Source: Microbulbifer agarilyticus S89
GTDB lineage: Bacteria > Pseudomonadota > Gammaproteobacteria > Pseudomonadales > Cellvibrionaceae
DNA length: 64,000 nucleotides
Direction of reading: 5' to 3'
Assembly: GCF_000220505.1 (NCBI RefSeq)
Contig: NZ_AFPJ01000051.1
Location: 1-64,000, forward strand
Below the pieces are notes generated by a model. That model was given only the letters and a program-made list of their open reading frames with translations. It was not told the origin of the DNA and searched no databases. The position numbers were made by a program, and so were the translations under genes. Each line of letters opens with the position of its first letter. The stretch's first letter is position 1. Shown piece by piece: positions 1-10,200 of the stretch.

Positions 1-1359
1 AACCCGATAGTAATAGGTTCCATTACCTCTTCCAGATAATACCTTGCTAGTAGCTGCGCCATTATGAACCAACGTCTGGCCAGTAAAACTCGAATTGGTT
101 GCCTCGTAGAGTTTATAAGTCGTGACCGTACCACTGGCCGAACCCCAGCTGATAGTGAAGCTCCCGGTTGCACTACCAGAAGGCACGGCTATAGATGACG
201 GTCTTTCAGGTGGCAAAGTAACGTTTAAGGGGCCACTACCTGTCCGGTATCCACCGCACGCACTACCATTACAAGCCCGCACCCGATAGTAATAGGTTCC
301 ATTATCCCTTCCGGACAATGTCTTGCTTGTCGCTGCGCCGTTGTGAATCAACGTCTGGCCAGTGAAGCTCGAATTGGTCGCCTCGTAGAGTTTATAAGTC
401 GTGACCGTACCACTGGCCGATCCCCAGCTAATCGTGAAGTCCCCAGTTGTACTGCCAGAGGGCACGGTTAAGGATGACGGAGCTCCAGGTGGCAAGGTGA
501 CACTCAAAGGGCTCCCTCCGGTCCGATAGCCGCTGCAACCGCTGGCATTGCAAGCACTCACCCGATAGTAATAGGTTCCATCCCCTCTACCAGATAGTGC
601 TTTGCTCGTTCCAGACGCATTGTGCACAAGCACCTGACCGGAAAAATTTGAATTAGTAGCTTCGTAAAGCTTGTACGTCGTTGCCGTCCCGCTTGCGGCA
701 CTTCCCCAACTTACCGTAAAGCTTCCAGACACACTGGATGACGGAATTGAGATGGACGTGGGAGCCCCTGGGGGCAACAAGACTGTCACTCCGTTACTTC
801 CAGCTCTATAGCCACTACATAAGTCATAGCTACACGCTCTAACCCTGTAATAAAAGATTCCCTCACCATGAACCGTGAGCACTTTGCTCGTATCGGAGCC
901 ACGGTAAACCAAAGTCTGACTAGAGAAACTTGCGTTTTTCGATTCGTATAATTGATATTCGGATGTCACTCCACTACCTGCAGCCCAGCTAATCGTGTGA
1001 TTCCCGGAGCTGTTAGCGGGTACGTTAATGGATGCGGGCACGCCGGGTTTTACAGCTGTGATTTCCTCCACTCTATTGCCACTAGCGTCGTATACATAAA
1101 TCGACGCGCTCACTCCCACCTTTTCAGCGCGAGTCAAGCGTCCTAGTTCGTCGTATGTATAATTTTGAGTGGTTGACGCTGCGGCATTACTAGACACAAG
1201 TACGATGCAAATCCACTGCAACTTGCGGAATATTTTCAATGATCGAACGAGCCACGCAAACAACAGCAAACTCAGCCCGAGCAGCGGTGCACTGGCACCA
1301 AACCCTTTAAATTTACAACCAAGAATTAGCGCCCCATCGAGCCAGCTTCTTACTTTCAT
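1..1359 (-). CDS. YD-repeat (RHS-like) protein with tandem fibronectin type III domains, C-terminus outside window
   Basis: The reading frame is open from an ATG at 1359 to the left edge, giving 453 codons without a stop. A GGA-containing Shine-Dalgarno-like stretch lies about 9 nt upstream; an in-frame ATG at 1386 is possible but has a poorer site. The first ~60 residues are hydrophobic with basic residues (signal or membrane segment). One YD repeat follows (YTYDELGRLTRA ... YVYDASGNR), then four fibronectin-III-like modules of about 93 residues. Each module contains a TYKLYEATNS strand, a SKxLSG turn and a YYYRVRAC strand. YD repeats with FN3 modules are known from RHS and wall-associated surface or toxin-delivery proteins. 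The deciding part, a C-terminal shell or toxin tip, lies outside the window, so the role is unknown. Confidence 0.8.
   Translation of the reverse strand, partial: MKVRSWLDGALILGCKFKGFGASAPLLGLSLLLFAWLVRSLKIFRKLQWICIVLVSSNAAASTTQNYTYDELGRLTRAEKVGVSASIYVYDASGNRVEEITAVKPGVPASINVPANSSGNHTISWAAGSGVTSEYQLYESKNASFSSQTLVYRGSDTSKVLTVHGEGIFYYRVRACSYDLCSGYRAGSNGVTVLLPPGAPTSISIPSSSVSGSFTVSWGSAASGTATTYKLYEATNSNFSGQVLVHNASGTSKALSGRGDGTYYYRVSACNASGCSGYRTGGSPLSVTLPPGAPSSLTVPSGSTTGDFTISWGSASGTVTTYKLYEATNSSFTGQTLIHNGAATSKTLSGRDNGTYYYRVRACNGSACGGYRTGSGPLNVTLPPERPSSIAVPSGSATGSFTISWGSASGTVTTYKLYEATNSSFTGQTLVHNGAATSKVLSGRGNGTYYYRV
2..1120 (-). repeat. Tandem ~279-bp repeats encoding FN3 modules
   Basis: Four units start at about 2, 281, 560 and 842, read from the recurring segment that encodes the YYYRV strand. 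The first three are spaced exactly 279 bp and the fourth 282 bp. The units at 2-280 and 281-559 are nearly identical in nucleotides; those further right (N-terminal in the protein) diverge progressively. This gradient suggests recent duplication of the modules nearest the window edge, and the array may continue beyond it. Confidence 0.8.
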
Positions 1360-1530
1360 TGATATAGTTCCAACATGCGGGAGCATGTGGTTCTACATGA
1401 CACCAACCTGCAAATCAATTACACGACATTACAAATTCAAAAATGATTGATGCGTCACATTTATTTTGTGACAGGCGCATTTCTTCACACTATTTCCCAG
1501 CATGTATGAAAGACATACCTTTCAGTGTTT

Positions 1531-1893
1531 TTATCCTACGAGACGTCCTTGCGTCTTCCTCAACCCGTTAGCTACAGCAGACTCAACACTATCCTCAAGC
1601 TGCGCCGGACTCGATCTTTTGAGGCCTCCTTTCTGTTCATTCGCATTGGTGTAATACGGCTTCGGCCAGAGAAGTACCTGGCCCATCTGCTGATAGAACA
1701 CGAACAGTTCAGCGGCTAAGCCAGAGAAAAGACTGATCTCGCATGTTGCATTGGCTTCCTGCCCGTCTGTGACACTCAGGACAAAATCACTCCACCGGCT
1801 TTCCACCTCTTCAAAAATGAAGTCAATAAGCAATCTCAAACCGTAGTGTGCGGGGTATACGAAACCCGCCGCCCAATAGGGCCAGCTGAACAT
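1531..1893 (-). CDS. Hypothetical protein, 120 residues
   Basis: I do not recognise this family. The product begins MFSWPYWAAGFVY and has hydrophobic stretches around residues 1-30 and 50-75, with a more polar, lysine/serine-rich C-terminal third. No gene lies opposite, so it is not a shadow of a coding frame, and it sits directly upstream of the YD/FN3 gene on the same strand. The ribosome binding site is weak (a GCGAG-like stretch before ATG). It could be a small accessory gene or a chance frame in AT-richer accessory DNA. Confidence 0.35.
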   Translation of the reverse strand: MFSWPYWAAGFVYPAHYGLRLLIDFIFEEVESRWSDFVLSVTDGQEANATCEISLFSGLAAELFVFYQQMGQVLLWPKPYYTNANEQKGGLKRSSPAQLEDSVESAVANGLRKTQGRLVG

Positions 1894-1967
1894 GGGATCT
1901 CGCTAAAACCTGCAGGTTTAACTCATATTTCCCTTAGATTCATACGGAGCAAGTCACGTGTAGCTCA

Positions 1968-2153
1968 GTGTGTTTCTATGTTTCAGCCTGCGCATACGAA
2001 GAAGATCCGGCCATTAAAGATATTCTGTTCCGCTGGATGCACCCGAAAATGGTGAAGTACTGCGAGAAGCACAGCTTGCCGTTTCCGGAGCTGGATGAAG
2101 ACGGCGATATCATTCCACCGAAAGATCCAAAGTACCGACAGCCAAATAAATAA
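1968..2153 (+). pseudogene. Gene fragment, C-terminal remnant of an unrecognised protein
   Basis: The frame is open from a stop at 1935-1937 to a TAA at 2151-2153. Its C-terminal ~50 residues (including YCEKHSLPFPELDEDGDI) have the composition of a real soluble protein. There is no ATG with a ribosome binding site: the only start is a GTG at 1968 without one. It looks like the surviving C-terminal end of a gene whose front was lost where the accessory DNA at the left of the window meets the conserved chromosome. A complete small gene with a weak start cannot be excluded. Confidence 0.35.
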
Positions 2154-2173
2154 CAACAACAGCGAATCGCGAA

Positions 2174-2284
2174 GGTAAAGCGCCGGGTGTGAATTTTCAG
2201 GATCGTCGCAAACAGGATGTTTGCGCCGAAGCGCCCAGGGATGGGTTCACAGCGGTCCTGAAAATTCACACCCGGCGCTTTGCC
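2174..2284. repeat. Long imperfect inverted repeat with internal hairpin (REP/MITE-like)
   Basis: Arms at 2177-2205 and 2253-2281 are 29 nt each and complementary at all but one position. The pairing can extend to 2174 and 2284 through one G-T pair. The 47-nt middle holds a second perfect hairpin, GCAAACA-GGA-TGTTTGC, and a GCGCCCAGGGATGGGTTCAC stretch. It lies between the gene fragment at 1968-2153 and the dienelactone hydrolase gene. The form fits a palindromic intergenic repeat, and it would also fold as a strong RNA hairpin. No transposase is nearby. Confidence 0.85.
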
Positions 2285-2387
2285 GCCACATAAGCACCAA
2301 GCTACTTCGACCCATTGCACCCCCTCCCCTATCCAACTAACCTTGCCTCACTGTTTCCAAGACCAAGCATTCCTCAGGGAGGACACA

Positions 2388-3116
2388 ATGCATACCGAAG
2401 CGATCGAATACTATATCGACGACGAGTCCTTTACCGGCTACCTGGCCTACGACGACAGCATAGAAGGCGAGCGCCCCGCGATCCTCCTGCTGCACGAATG
2501 GTGGGGCATGAATGACTTCACCCGTGAAGAAGCCGAACGCCTCGCCGCCGAAGGGTTCACCGCCTTCGCCCTCGACATGTACGGCACCGGAGTAAGCGCC
2601 GACAACCCCACCGACGCCGGCGCCCTGATGACCAAAACCATCGAAACCGAAGGCGCACCACTGAAACGCTTCCAGGCCGCCCTCGACCTCATCAATGCCC
2701 ACCCTACCGTCCAGGCAGGCCAGGTTGCGGCCCAGGGCTACTGCTTCGGCGGCGCCGTTGCCCTCTCCATGGCCCGCCTCGGCCTGCCACTCAAAGGCGT
2801 TGTCAGCTTCCACGGTGCACTGGAAAGCGATGTCAAAGTAAAACCCGGTGACATCACTGCCGAGCTGCAGGTCTACACCGGCGGCGATGACGCCATGATC
2901 CCCGCAGAGCACGTGGCCAATTTCGTACAGGAAATGCAAACCGCCGGCGTGCGCTTCGACGTAGCCAGCTACCCCGGAGTACAGCATGGCTTCACTAACC
3001 CCGCCGCGACCGAGCGTGGCGAAAAATTTGGCATCCCGCTGAAATACGATGAAGCAGCCGCCAACGACGCCTACGAAGGTGCCGTAAACTTCTACAACAA
3101 AATTTTCCAGCAGTAA
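2388..3116 (+). CDS. Dienelactone hydrolase family protein
   Basis: A 242-residue alpha/beta hydrolase, about the length of bacterial dienelactone hydrolases. The catalytic triad is visible: nucleophile Cys119 in GYCFGG, an Asp at 167 or 168 in [10 protein letters not shown], and His200 in GVQHGF. There is no signal peptide, so it is cytoplasmic. The ATG at 2388 was chosen because GGGAGG lies 6-8 nt upstream; the frame continues further upstream but without a usable start. Family members cleave cyclic enol-lactones or other small esters. The physiological substrate here cannot be told, since no aromatic catabolic genes are nearby. Confidence 0.9.
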   Translation: MHTEAIEYYIDDESFTGYLAYDDSIEGERPAILLLHEWWGMNDFTREEAERLAAEGFTAFALDMYGTGVSADNPTDAGALMTKTIETEGAPLKRFQAALDLINAHPTVQAGQVAAQGYCFGGAVALSMARLGLPLKGVVSFHGALESDVKVKPGDITAELQVYTGGDDAMIPAEHVANFVQEMQTAGVRFDVASYPGVQHGFTNPAATERGEKFGIPLKYDEAAANDAYEGAVNFYNKIFQQ

Positions 3117-3235
3117 TTACTGCCACTCGCGCGCTTCTATTCCCAGCACGAGGCAGCTGGCAGTGGCGACCACCGTGTCGTTCAGGGACAATAGTGGCTG
3201 CATTCGGCACTGCCAGTCATTCGAAAGGGGGAAGC

Positions 3236-4183
3236 GTGCAACCCATTATTTCTGTCGCCGGTGTGGGTAAAACCTATGCCGGTGGTTTTACCGCACTCAA
3301 ATCTGTCGACCTCGACATTCACTCCGGTGAAATCTTTGCCTTGCTCGGCCCCAATGGCGCCGGCAAAACCACACTGATCAGCATCATTTGCGGCATCGTC
3401 AATGCGACCAGCGGGCGCGTCACCGCCGATGGCAACGATATCCAGCAGGATTTCCGCGCAGCGCGCAGCAAGATTGGCCTGGTACCGCAGGAGCTTTCCA
3501 CCGACTCCTTCGAAAGCGTGTGGAATACCGTCAGCTTTAGCCGCGGCCTGTTTGGCAAGGCGCCAAACCCGCAACATATCGAAAAGATACTGCGCCAACT
3601 GTCTTTGTGGGATAAGAAAGACAGCAAAATTATGGCGCTTTCTGGCGGTATGAAACGCCGCGTGATGATCGCCAAGGCGCTATCCCACGAGCCCTCCATC
3701 TTGTTCCTCGACGAACCAACCGCCGGCGTGGATGTAGAATTGCGCCGCGATATGTGGGAGATGGTGCGCGGCCTGCGCGAGAATGGCGTCACCATCATAT
3801 TGACGACCCACTACATCGAAGAAGCCGAGGAAATGGCGGACCGTATCGGCGTGATCAATCATGGCGAACTGGTGCTAGTAGAAGAAAAGCATGAGCTGAT
3901 GCAGAAGCTCGGCAAGAAACAGCTGACCATCCACCTGCAAAACCAGATCAGCGAACTCCCAGAGGAACTGAAAAAGTTTGACCTGGATATCGCCGATGAA
4001 GGTAATCAACTGATTTACACCTTCGATACGCAGCGTGAGCACACTGGGATCGCCACCCTGCTACGCGCATTGAACCAACAGGGTATGGAGTTCAAGGACC
4101 TGCACTCCAGTGAAAGCTCGCTGGAAGAAATTTTCGTCAGCCTGGTGCACCAGAGCCAGGATGAACGCCAAACAGCCGGGTAA
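3236..4183 (+). CDS. ABC transporter ATP-binding protein
   Basis: A 315-residue nucleotide-binding subunit. Walker [10 protein letters not shown] is at about 38-46, the signature ALSGGMKRR follows, then Walker [13 protein letters not shown] and the TTHY switch histidine. It has the C-terminal extension usual in CcmA/NodI/DrrA-type ABC-2 exporters. Start: a GTG at 3236 sits 5 nt behind AAGGGGGA, a much better site than the upstream in-frame codon at 3194. The permease gene begins 30 nt downstream, so the two form an operon and together should make an ABC-2 exporter of unknown substrate. Confidence 0.92.
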   Translation: MQPIISVAGVGKTYAGGFTALKSVDLDIHSGEIFALLGPNGAGKTTLISIICGIVNATSGRVTADGNDIQQDFRAARSKIGLVPQELSTDSFESVWNTVSFSRGLFGKAPNPQHIEKILRQLSLWDKKDSKIMALSGGMKRRVMIAKALSHEPSILFLDEPTAGVDVELRRDMWEMVRGLRENGVTIILTTHYIEEAEEMADRIGVINHGELVLVEEKHELMQKLGKKQLTIHLQNQISELPEELKKFDLDIADEGNQLIYTFDTQREHTGIATLLRALNQQGMEFKDLHSSESSLEEIFVSLVHQSQDERQTAG

Positions 4184-4213
4184 ACACAGCTGGGTGAAAG
4201 AGGAAGTAACATC

Positions 4214-4975
4214 GTGAATATTTATGGCATCCGCGCCATCTACCAGTTTGAAATGGCCCGTACCGGCCGCACCTTGATGCAGAGTATCGCGTGGCCGGTT
4301 ATTTCTACCTGCCTGTACTTTATCGTGTTCGGCACCGCCATCGGCAGCCGCCTGGGGGAGATCGAGGGTGTCAGTTACGGGGCGTTTATTATCCCCGGAT
4401 TGATTATGCTCTCACTGCTGTCAGAGAGTATTTCCAACGCTTCTTTCGGTATCTTTTTCCCCAAGTTTTCCGGCACCATCTATGAAGTGTTGTCTGCGCC
4501 GGTATCCGCGTTTGAAATTGTGGCCGGCTATGTGGGTGCTGCGGCCACCAAGTCTGTGGTTATCGGCATCCTGATTCTGATCACCGCGCGTTTTTTTGTG
4601 GACTATGAAATCGCCCACCCGTTCTGGATGTTCGGCTTCCTGGTCCTCACCGCAGTTACCTTCAGCATGTTCGGTTTTATCATCGGCATCTGGGCCGACG
4701 ACTTCCAGAAGTTGCAGGTAATCCCACTGATGGTCATTACTCCCCTCACATTTTTGGGCGGGGCCTTTTACTCCATCAATATGCTGCCGGAGTTCTGGCA
4801 GAAGGTAACCCTGTTCAACCCCGTGGTGTACCTGATCAGCGGCTTCCGCTGGGCGTTCTATGGAGTGTCCGATGTCAATGTGGGGATAAGCCTGGGGATG
4901 ACCCTGTTTTTCCTGCTTGCCTGCCTGACCGCCATCTGGTGGATCTTCCGTACCGGTTACAAGATTCGCCCCTGA
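4214..4975 (+). CDS. ABC-2 type transporter permease
   Basis: A 253-residue inner-membrane protein with six predicted hydrophobic segments, the size of one ABC-2 permease half. It contains the conserved region near [15 protein letters not shown] before the last helices, as in YadH/NodJ-like permeases. It starts at GTG 4214 with GAGGAAG upstream. It pairs with the ATPase encoded just before it; a functional exporter would contain two copies of each subunit. An intrinsic terminator follows at once. Confidence 0.92.
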   Translation: MNIYGIRAIYQFEMARTGRTLMQSIAWPVISTCLYFIVFGTAIGSRLGEIEGVSYGAFIIPGLIMLSLLSESISNASFGIFFPKFSGTIYEVLSAPVSAFEIVAGYVGAAATKSVVIGILILITARFFVDYEIAHPFWMFGFLVLTAVTFSMFGFIIGIWADDFQKLQVIPLMVITPLTFLGGAFYSINMLPEFWQKVTLFNPVVYLISGFRWAFYGVSDVNVGISLGMTLFFLLACLTAIWWIFRTGYKIRP

Positions 4976-4993
4976 CCTTACCGCCAGCAACAA

Positions 4994-5026
4994 AAAAAGC
5001 CCGCGAGTTTTGCTCGCGGGCTTTTT
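4994..5026. terminator. Bidirectional intrinsic terminator
   Basis: A GC-rich stem GCCCGCGAG / CTCGCGGGC with a 5-nt loop is flanked by A- and T-runs on either side, so it works from both strands. It separates the ABC exporter operon (plus) from the convergent TetR gene (minus). Confidence 0.9.
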
Positions 5027-5062
5027 ACCTTCTGGTCTCTGCCGACTGCTTATACAGGCCGC

Positions 5063-5719
5063 TTATACAGACTGATAGGCCCGCATAAATACACGCACGA
5101 CTTCCGTCACATGCTCGGCGATCTTCTCCTGCGACGGTGGCTCGGCACAGCCGATAATAATCTGAATATGCGTGCAGCCGCCCTGTAGCATCCCAAAAAA
5201 TACTTCCGAAGCCCGCTCCGGGTCCGGCACCTGCATCAGTCCCAGGTCCACCGCCCGGTTAAGGAAACGAATCATCTCACTGCGTGTGCGCACCGGGCCG
5301 GCTTCATAGAACAGGTTGGCCATGGTCCGCTCCTGGGCCCCCACCGCACTGATCAGGCGCATCAGCTGCAGCGAATCCTCGTGGTAGAGCATATCCAAAA
5401 AGGCTTCGCCGATTGCCTGCAGCCGGTCTGACAACGGTGCATCCGCATCCAGGGAAAACATCTCCTCAGGCATCTGGCTGCCACACTTGGCCTCTATCGC
5501 CGCGCAGAACAGCGTTTCTTTGTCGCAGAAATGGTTGTACACCGTCAGCTTGGACACGCCCGCCTTCGCCGCCACGGCATCCATGCTGGTGCCGGTAAAG
5601 CCGAGGGCCAGAAACAGGTCCTTGGCCGCATTCAGGATCGCCAGCCGCTTGGCAGGATCCTTGGGGCGACCGCGACTGACCGGTGCGTCTTTGGGGCTGG
5701 ATAGATTCTGTTCACTCAT
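5063..5719 (-). CDS. TetR/AcrR family transcriptional regulator
   Basis: 218 residues. The N-terminal helix-turn-helix spans about 25-75 (TSMDAVAAKAGVSKLTVYNHF), preceded by a basic arm containing RGRPKDPAKR. The all-helical ligand-binding half resembles AefR-type C-terminal domains. It is transcribed divergently from the RND efflux operon at 6034, the usual arrangement for a local repressor of efflux genes. The regulatory link is inferred from position. Confidence 0.9.
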   Translation of the reverse strand: MSEQNLSSPKDAPVSRGRPKDPAKRLAILNAAKDLFLALGFTGTSMDAVAAKAGVSKLTVYNHFCDKETLFCAAIEAKCGSQMPEEMFSLDADAPLSDRLQAIGEAFLDMLYHEDSLQLMRLISAVGAQERTMANLFYEAGPVRTRSEMIRFLNRAVDLGLMQVPDPERASEVFFGMLQGGCTHIQIIIGCAEPPSQEKIAEHVTEVVRVFMRAYQSV

Positions 5720-6033
5720 GGTTCTGGTTCATCGCCGTCGTTCTCGTGCACTTCCCGCTATTCGAGCAACCGGATCGGTCATTCAGGTTGAAGTGCGCGC
5801 TCGCCTCCACCGAATTAGTGGACTCACGAGTTTAATATACTTACTATACTCTTCAGTTCATTAATGGCCAGTTTACTACAGACTTGGCCTCACAAGCTCA
5901 AATCAAAGGCTCCTACATACTAATAGGTAGCAATGGGCGCCGGTGTGACGTGGCAGACAACTGTACCAGTATCCGCCTTGATCCCCACTATCCGTCACGA
6001 CGCGCCCAGTGATTCACAAGGAATGAGGTACTC
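5720..6033. promoter_or_regulatory. Divergent promoter region between tetR-type regulator and RND operon
   Basis: A 314-bp non-coding stretch. Its centre (about 5830-5880) is AT-rich, with two TATACT hexamers three bases apart near 5837-5851 and three AGTT(T/C)A motifs that could form promoter or operator elements. I found no long palindrome, so no operator is assigned. Confidence 0.4.
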
Positions 6034-7221
6034 ATGCGCCGCGCTTTTGCACCCCCAGGATACCTAAATCATCTGGGCCATCTGGGCCACGCACTCAAAC
6101 TCTCCAGCCTGTTACTGGGCTCGCTGATACTGGTCGCCTGCTCCGCGCCGGAAAGTGGCGAGGCCACACCGCCGCGCCCGGCAATCGTGGTACATCCCAA
6201 GGCGTCCGGCGGCCAGCTGGCCGTCTACCCCGGTGAAATTCACGCCCGGCATGAATCGGCACTGGCGTTTCGCGTGGGCGGGGCGGTCACGCGCCGCCTG
6301 GTAGAAACCGGGCAGCGGGTAAAGCAGGGACAGGCGCTTGCCGAGCTCGATGCCCAGGACCTGAAGCTGCAGCGGGATGCGGCCAAGGCACAACTGCAGG
6401 CGGCGCAAACCGAAAACCTCAACGCCAGTAACGAACTGGCGCGCTATCGCGACCTGCTGGAGCGCAAACTCATTGGTGAATCGCAGTTCGATGCAGTCAG
6501 TACCCGACACGACAGCAGCGTTGCGCAGCTGGAACGCGCCCGCGCCCAGCTACAGGTCGCAGAAAATCAGGCCGCCTACGCGGTGCTCAGGGCGCCCAGC
6601 GATGGCGTGATCACCCGCCGCGGTGTCGATGCCGGACAGGTGGTGAGTGCCGGGCAAACGGTATTTGTGCTGGCCGCAGACGGTGAGCGGGAAGTGCGCA
6701 TCGATTTGCCGGAACACGAGGTAACGCGCTTTGCCGTTGGTCAGCCAGTCTCCATCGAATTGTGGTCAGCACCCGGCGCGCCGATTAATGGCACGGTGCG
6801 CGAGCTGTCCCCCGCCGCCGAAGCAGGGCTGCGTACCTTCGAGGCGCGTATCACTTTGGCCCAGGGCGCGGACAGCGCAGCAGCAAATCAGCCTGCACCC
6901 CAGCTCGGCCAGAGCGCACGAGTGTACGCACGCACCAGCAGCGCGCGCCCGACGCAGCGCCTGCCGATGTCCGCAATTACCGCGGAGGGCGCCGATCCCT
7001 ATGTATGGCGCATGGACCCGGCGCACTTCACCCTGCACAAGGTGGCCGTCACCATTGCCAACTACGGCCATGAGGATGCCGAGGTAATTTCCACACTCAG
7101 CCCGCAGGACTGGATTCTTGCCGCAGGTACCCAGCTGGTTCGCGAGGGGCAGCGAGTGCGCCCGGTGGACCGGCAGAACCGCCCGATTGAGGCCGATAAC
7201 CGTATCGCCCACCAGCAATAA
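6034..7221 (+). CDS. RND efflux periplasmic adaptor (membrane fusion lipoprotein)
   Basis: 395 residues, the size of AcrA/MexA-type adaptors. A lipoprotein signal ends in LVACS, so it should be anchored in the inner membrane and face the periplasm. The order is barrel-sandwich half motif (ESALAFRVGGAVTRRLVETGQRVKQGQ), a coiled-coil hairpin at about 115-175, the second lipoyl half (LRAPSDGVITRR) and a beta-barrel. GGAATGAGG precedes the ATG. The RND permease gene follows after 66 nt; the outer-membrane channel is not encoded in the window. Confidence 0.93.
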   Translation: MRRAFAPPGYLNHLGHLGHALKLSSLLLGSLILVACSAPESGEATPPRPAIVVHPKASGGQLAVYPGEIHARHESALAFRVGGAVTRRLVETGQRVKQGQALAELDAQDLKLQRDAAKAQLQAAQTENLNASNELARYRDLLERKLIGESQFDAVSTRHDSSVAQLERARAQLQVAENQAAYAVLRAPSDGVITRRGVDAGQVVSAGQTVFVLAADGEREVRIDLPEHEVTRFAVGQPVSIELWSAPGAPINGTVRELSPAAEAGLRTFEARITLAQGADSAAANQPAPQLGQSARVYARTSSARPTQRLPMSAITAEGADPYVWRMDPAHFTLHKVAVTIANYGHEDAEVISTLSPQDWILAAGTQLVREGQRVRPVDRQNRPIEADNRIAHQQ

Positions 7222-7287
7222 CCGCTTGCGGAAGAAACCTTATTCCCTGCTAACCATCCGCCACAGCGGACGACCGGAAAATCCAAG

Positions 7288-10200
7288 ATGCGATTCAACC
7301 TTTCCGAGTGGGCACTCAATAACCGACCACTGGTGCTCTACGCCATGATCATCCTCGGGGTGATCGGCACCATCTCCTATACCCAGCTCGGCCAAAGTGA
7401 AGACCCGCCGTTTACCTTCAAGGTGATGGTGGTCAATACCCAGTGGCCGGGGGCCAGTGCCGAGGAAGTATCCCGCCAGGTCACCGAGCGCATCGAAAAG
7501 AAATTGATGGAAACCGGGGACTTCGAGCGCATCACCTCCTTCTCGCGCCCGGGGCAATCCCAGGTGATGTTTGTCGCCCGCGAAAGCCTGCATTCAGACA
7601 AGATCCCGGAACTCTGGTATCAGGTACGGAAAAAGGTTGGCGATATTCGCCATACTCTGCCGCCGGATATTCAGGGGCCTTTTTTCAATGACGAGTTTGG
7701 CACTACCTTCGGCAACATCTACGCACTGACCGGCGCAGGCTTTGATTATGCGCTGATGAAAGACTATGCCGACCGCCTGCAGCTGGCGCTGCAACGTGTC
7801 GACAACGTGGGCAAGGTGGAGCTGCTGGGGCTGCAGGACGAAAAAATCTGGGTAGAAATATCCAATACCAAACTGGCCTCACTGGGCATTTCCCTCTCCC
7901 AGGTACAGGCGGTGTTGCAGGCACAAAACCAGATGACGGATGCCGGCATCGTCGAAGCCGTCAGCGATCGCGTGCGCATCCGTGTCAGCGGCCAGTTTCG
8001 CACGGTCGAAGAAATCCGCCAGTTTCCAATCTACGCCAACGGGCACACGATCACGCTCGGCGATATCGCCAGGGTAACGCGCGGCTTCAGCGACCCACCC
8101 CAGCCACGCATGCGCTTTATGGGCGAAGATGCCATCGGCATTGCCGTATCCATGAAAGATGGCGGCGATATCCTGCAACTGGGCGAACATCTCGATACCG
8201 CAGTGATTGAGCTGCAACAGAGCCTGCCCATTGGTCTTGAACTCAGAAAGGTATCCGACCAACCGGCCGCGGTAAAAAGTGGCGTGGGCGAATTTGTCAA
8301 AGTACTGATCGAAGCCCTGGTGATCGTGATGCTGGTGAGCTTTTTCTCACTGGGCTTCCGCACCGGTCTCGTGGTGGCACTGTCGATTCCGCTGGTGCTG
8401 GCGATGACCTTCGCCCTGATGAACTACTTCGACATCGGGCTGCACAAGATTTCTCTCGGCGCACTGGTTCTGGCGCTGGGCCTGATGGTGGACGATGCGA
8501 TCATCGCGGTAGAGATGATGGCGATTAAAATGGAGCAGGGCCTCAGCCGGATCAAGGCAGCCGGTTATGCGTGGACCACAACCGCGTTCCCAATGTTGAC
8601 GGGAACCCTGATTACCGCGGCGGGTTTCCTGCCGATCGCCACCGCCCAGTCCGGCACCGGCGAGTACACCCGTTCGATTTTCCAGGTGGTTACCCTGTCC
8701 CTGCTGGCCTCCTGGGTTGCGGCGGTAATTTTTGTCCCCTATCTGGGCAACCGCCTGTTGCCAGAGCGCGGCGGCCACAGCGCAACCGGCCATATCGATC
8801 CCTACACCAAGCCGTTCTATCAGCGCTTCCGTCGTATCTTGCACTGGTGCCTGTACTATCGAAAAACGGTGCTGCTGCTGACCGCACTGGTTTTCTTCGG
8901 GGCTATTTTCCTGTTCCGGTTTGTACCCCAACAGTTCTTCCCCTCCTCCGCGCGACTGGAACTGATCGTTGACCTGAAGCTGAACGAAGGCGCTTCGCTG
9001 TACGCCACCGAAGAACAGGCACTGCGCCTGGAGGAAATGCTGTCGCAGCACCCACAGGTAGAAAATTATGTGGCCTATGTCGGCACCGGATCGCCGCGCT
9101 TTTATCTGCCACTGGACCAGCAATTGCCCGCGGCCAGCTTTGCCCAGTTCGTGGTGCTGACTCGCAATGTGGAAGAACGTGAGCAGGTGCGCGCCTGGTT
9201 GATTGCCACCCTGGGCGAGCAGTTCGCCGAAGTACGCACCCGTGTCTCGCGTCTGGAAAATGGCCCACCGGTGGGTTACCCGGTGCAGTTCCGGGTTTCC
9301 GGGGAACACATCGGCGAAGCCCGCCGCATTGCCCGCGAAGTCGCCGCAGTCATACGCGATCACGGTGCACTGGCGAATGTGCACCTGGACTGGGAGGAGC
9401 CGAGCAAGGTCGTCAACCTGGCGGTAGACCAGGCCCGCGCACGCCAGATGGGGGTAACCAGTGCTGCATTGTCCCAGGCACTGCGCGGCTCACTTTCCGG
9501 CACCGCAGTGGGCCAGTATCGTGAAGACAACGAACTGATCACGGTGGCGGTGCGCGGCGAAGAGCGCGAGCGACAGGCGCTGGCACAGTTGGGTAACCTG
9601 GCGGTGCAAACCAGCAATGGCAATGCATTGCCGCTCAACCAGATTGCCACGCTGGATTACGGGTTCGAGGAAGGCATTATCTGGCGCCGCGACCGCCTGC
9701 CCACTGTGACCGTACGTGCGGATATCTATGGCACGCAGCAGCCAGCTTCGGTGGTCGCCGAAATCTGGCCCCAACTTCAGCCGCTGCGTGACACCCTGCC
9801 ACCGGGCTACCTGCTGGAGGTCGGCGGCAGCGTGGAAGAATCTGCGCAGGGGCAGGACTCGGTCAATGCGGGTATGCCGCTGTTCGTCTTCGTGGTGTTT
9901 ACTCTGCTGATGTTGCAGCTACGCAGCTTCTCACTGTCCACCATGGTGTTCCTGACCGCACCGCTCGGCATTATCGGAGTCACCCTGTTCCTGCTGCTGT
10001 TCAACCAGCCGTTTGGGTTTGTGGCGATGCTGGGCACTATCGCTCTGGCGGGGATGATCATGCGCAATTCGGTGATTCTGGTGGACCAGATCGAACAGGA
10101 TAAAGGCCAGGGGCTCTCCGTTTGGGACGCCATTGTCGAGTCCACGGTACGCCGCTTCCGCCCCATTGTGCTCACCGGCCTGACCGCTGTACTGGCGATG

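Noticed and set aside
1-1120. CRISPR-like periodicity at the left edge
   Set aside because: The 279-bp period is in frame and encodes FN3 modules; there are no short repeats with unique spacers. No CRISPR array was seen elsewhere in the window.
1453-1473. GTCACA/TGTGAC inverted repeat upstream of the YD/FN3 gene
   Set aside because: The half-sites are in the reverse order and spacing for a CRP site; a 6-bp hairpin of this kind is too short to call a terminator.
3119-3164. 7-bp inverted repeat after the dienelactone hydrolase gene
   Set aside because: The arms are 32 nt apart with no T-run; likely chance.
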